Below, in pieces: positions 5,532 to 6,408 of a DNA stretch of 6,408 nt; the first letter of the stretch is position 1; each line of letters begins with the position of its first letter. The notes beneath the pieces are model-generated. The model saw only the letters and a list, made by a program, of their open reading frames with translations, was not told the origin of the DNA and did no database searches. The DNA is from Pseudomonadota bacterium. GTDB taxonomy: Bacteria > Pseudomonadota > Gammaproteobacteria > Xanthomonadales > Xanthomonadaceae. The stretch spans positions 1 to 6,408 of the forward strand of contig JAEWAG010000428.1 of NCBI GenBank assembly GCA_023391775.1, in the 5' to 3' direction. Both the position numbers and the translations under genes were made by a program.

Positions 5532-5548
5532 GACCGGCCTATCCGGTC
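5532..5548. promoter_or_regulatory. Inverted repeat in the divergent intergenic region, candidate operator
   Basis: GACCGG-CCTAT-CCGGTC is a 17-base sequence with perfect 6-base arms and a 5-base centre. It lies in the middle of the 129-base region between the divergent Sel1-like gene and rep. It would sit at the start point of a possible minus-strand promoter (extended -10 at 5555-5563). Operator function is inference; in such GC-rich DNA a chance palindrome is also possible. Confidence 0.35.
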
Positions 5549-5554
5549 GGAGCG

Positions 5555-5563
5555 ACGATAGCA
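5555..5563 (-). promoter_or_regulatory. Possible extended -10 promoter element for the Sel1-like gene
   Basis: TGC-TATCGT on the minus strand fits an extended -10 (TGn followed by a 4-of-6 match to TATAAT). It would give a leader of about 58 bases before the ATG at 5489. No convincing -35 hexamer is found at 17 bases. An alternative weak box, TATCAC at 5505-5510, would leave almost no leader. Confidence 0.25.
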
Positions 5564-5586
5564 GAGGCCAGCCTGGCTGCTGCGGG

Positions 5587-5592
5587 TAGAAT
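5587..5592 (+). promoter_or_regulatory. Probable -10 box of the rep promoter
   Basis: TAGAAT, a 5-of-6 match to TATAAT, lies 26 bases before the GTG start of rep and would place transcription start near 5599-5600, giving a leader of about 20 bases. The same hexamer precedes tdk. The -35 region is not recognisable, as is frequent in GC-rich promoters. Confidence 0.45.
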
Positions 5593-5618
5593 GCCCCGCC
5601 CGCCAGTCAGATTTCGCC

Positions 5619-6408
5619 GTGCTCAACCCTCCCCAACGCGCCGCCGTCCTGCATGACCAGGGTCCGCTGCTGGTGCTGGCAGGCGCCGGCAGCGGCAAGA
5701 CCCGCGTCATCGTCGAGAAGATCGCGCACCTGATCGCTTCAGGTCGCTACCCGGCGCGGCGCATCGCGGCGATCACCTTCACCAACAAGTCCGCCAAGGA
5801 GATGCGCGAGCGCGTGTCCAAGCGGATCCGGGGGGAGGCGGCCGAGGGGCTGACGATCTGCACCTTCCACGCCCTGGGGCTGAAGTTCCTGCAGATCGAG
5901 CACGAGGCCGCCGGGCTGAAACGCGGCTTCTCGATCTTCGACGCAGACGACGCCGCCGCCCAGGTCAAGGACCTGATGCCGGGCGCCAAGCCGGATTCGG
6001 TCGAGGACATGCGCAACCTGATCTCGCGCGCCAAGAACGCCGGCCTGTCGCCCGAGCAGGCCATGGCCCTGGCCCGCTCCACCCGCGAACTGGAAGCGGC
6101 CAAGCTGTACGCGCGCTACCAGGCGCGGCTGTCGACCTTCAACGCGGTGGACTTCGACGACCTGATCCGGCTGCCACTGCAGATCCTGGAGGAGAACGCG
6201 CAGGTGGTGGCCGCCTGGCGCGAGCGCATCGGCTACCTGCTGGTGGACGAGTGCCAGGACACCAACGACGCCCAGTACCGGCTGCTGCGCGCCATCGCCG
6301 GGCCGGCCGGCAACTTCACCTGCGTGGGCGACGACGACCAGAGCATCTACGCCTGGCGCGGCGCCAACCCGGAGAACCTGGACCAGATGTCCCGGGACTA
6401 CCCCAACC
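5619..6408 (+). CDS. rep: ATP-dependent DNA helicase Rep (UvrD/Rep superfamily 1A), N-terminal part
   Basis: This is the first 263 residues of a protein of about 660-670 residues in the family; the right edge cuts it. Rep is a 3'-5' helicase that helps replication forks pass bound proteins. Visible motifs in order are the Q-motif LNPPQRAAV (2-10), Walker A AGAGSGKT (21-28), motif Ia AITFTNKSAKEM (51-62), motif Ib CTFHALGLKFL (81-91), the 1B-domain region (about 95-200) with SRAKNAGLSPEQA (136-148) and FNAVDFDDLI (174-183), motif II LLVDECQDTNDAQY (207-220) and motif III VGDDDQSIYAWRGANPENL (236-254). Motif II reads DECQD where UvrD and PcrA usually have DEYQD, which favours Rep, as does the near-immediate N-terminus. 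GTG at 5619 is chosen because it puts the family's LNPPQ directly after the initiator; no in-frame ATG or TTG lies between it and the stop at 5559-5561. No Shine-Dalgarno is visible, but a TAGAAT box is close. UvrD is the main alternative. Confidence 0.93.
   Translation, partial: MLNPPQRAAVLHDQGPLLVLAGAGSGKTRVIVEKIAHLIASGRYPARRIAAITFTNKSAKEMRERVSKRIRGEAAEGLTICTFHALGLKFLQIEHEAAGLKRGFSIFDADDAAAQVKDLMPGAKPDSVEDMRNLISRAKNAGLSPEQAMALARSTRELEAAKLYARYQARLSTFNAVDFDDLIRLPLQILEENAQVVAAWRERIGYLLVDECQDTNDAQYRLLRAIAGPAGNFTCVGDDDQSIYAWRGANPENLDQMSRDYPN

Noticed and set aside
5130..5656. Plus-strand ORFs over the Sel1-like gene and intergenic region
   Set aside because: They are antisense to a gene with signal peptide, ribosome site and repeat motif, and one runs out of frame into rep.
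1..6408. CRISPR arrays, tRNA or rRNA genes, insertion sequences, phage genes
   Set aside because: No regularly spaced repeats, no RNA gene signatures, no transposase-like frames and no terminal repeats were seen on either strand.

Overview
The window is a GC-rich, densely coded bacterial chromosome segment. Its gene content and protein sequences fit a gammaproteobacterium of the Xanthomonadaceae/Lysobacteraceae (Xanthomonas, Stenotrophomonas, Lysobacter, Luteimonas or a relative). The pointers are very high GC in third codon positions, Thymidine kinase and Rep helicase sequences of gammaproteobacterial type, and TAGAAT-like -10 elements close to start codons. The genus cannot be fixed by eye. 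I see no mobile element, tRNA, rRNA, CRISPR array or sign of recent transfer.

Region 1 (1-3826, + strand) is a signalling operon of four genes, each joined to the next by the same 4-base ATGA stop/start overlap. The first is the C-terminal part of a large sensor-kinase-like protein entering from the left edge, visible as three tandem receiver (REC) domains. Then come a CheR-type glutamate methyltransferase, a CheB-type methylesterase consisting of the catalytic domain alone, and a soluble REC-histidine kinase fusion. This is a methylation-plus-phosphorelay module with no chemoreceptor, CheA or CheW in view. The likely arrangement, by inference, is that CheR and CheB tune a receptor-like protein while the two kinase/receiver proteins exchange phosphoryl groups through four REC domains.

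Region 2 (3840-5489, - strand) is housekeeping or unknown. Thymidine kinase (tdk) converges on the signalling operon with only 13 bases between stop codons, and it appears to have a promoter that would give a leaderless mRNA. Upstream of tdk is a 219-base gap holding at most a doubtful Ala/Pro-rich small ORF. Beyond that is a secreted protein with a Sel1-like repeat and an aromatic-rich C-terminus.

Region 3 (5490-6408) starts with a 129-base divergent intergenic region that holds candidate promoters for both directions and two small perfect inverted repeats. It is followed by the N-terminal 263 codons of the UvrD/Rep-family helicase Rep, cut by the right edge and starting at GTG.

The most notable items are the receptor-less CheR/CheB/multi-REC cassette, the loss of most zinc ligands in thymidine kinase, the probable leaderless tdk transcript and the palindromes in the divergent promoter region. 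None proves a wholly new system.
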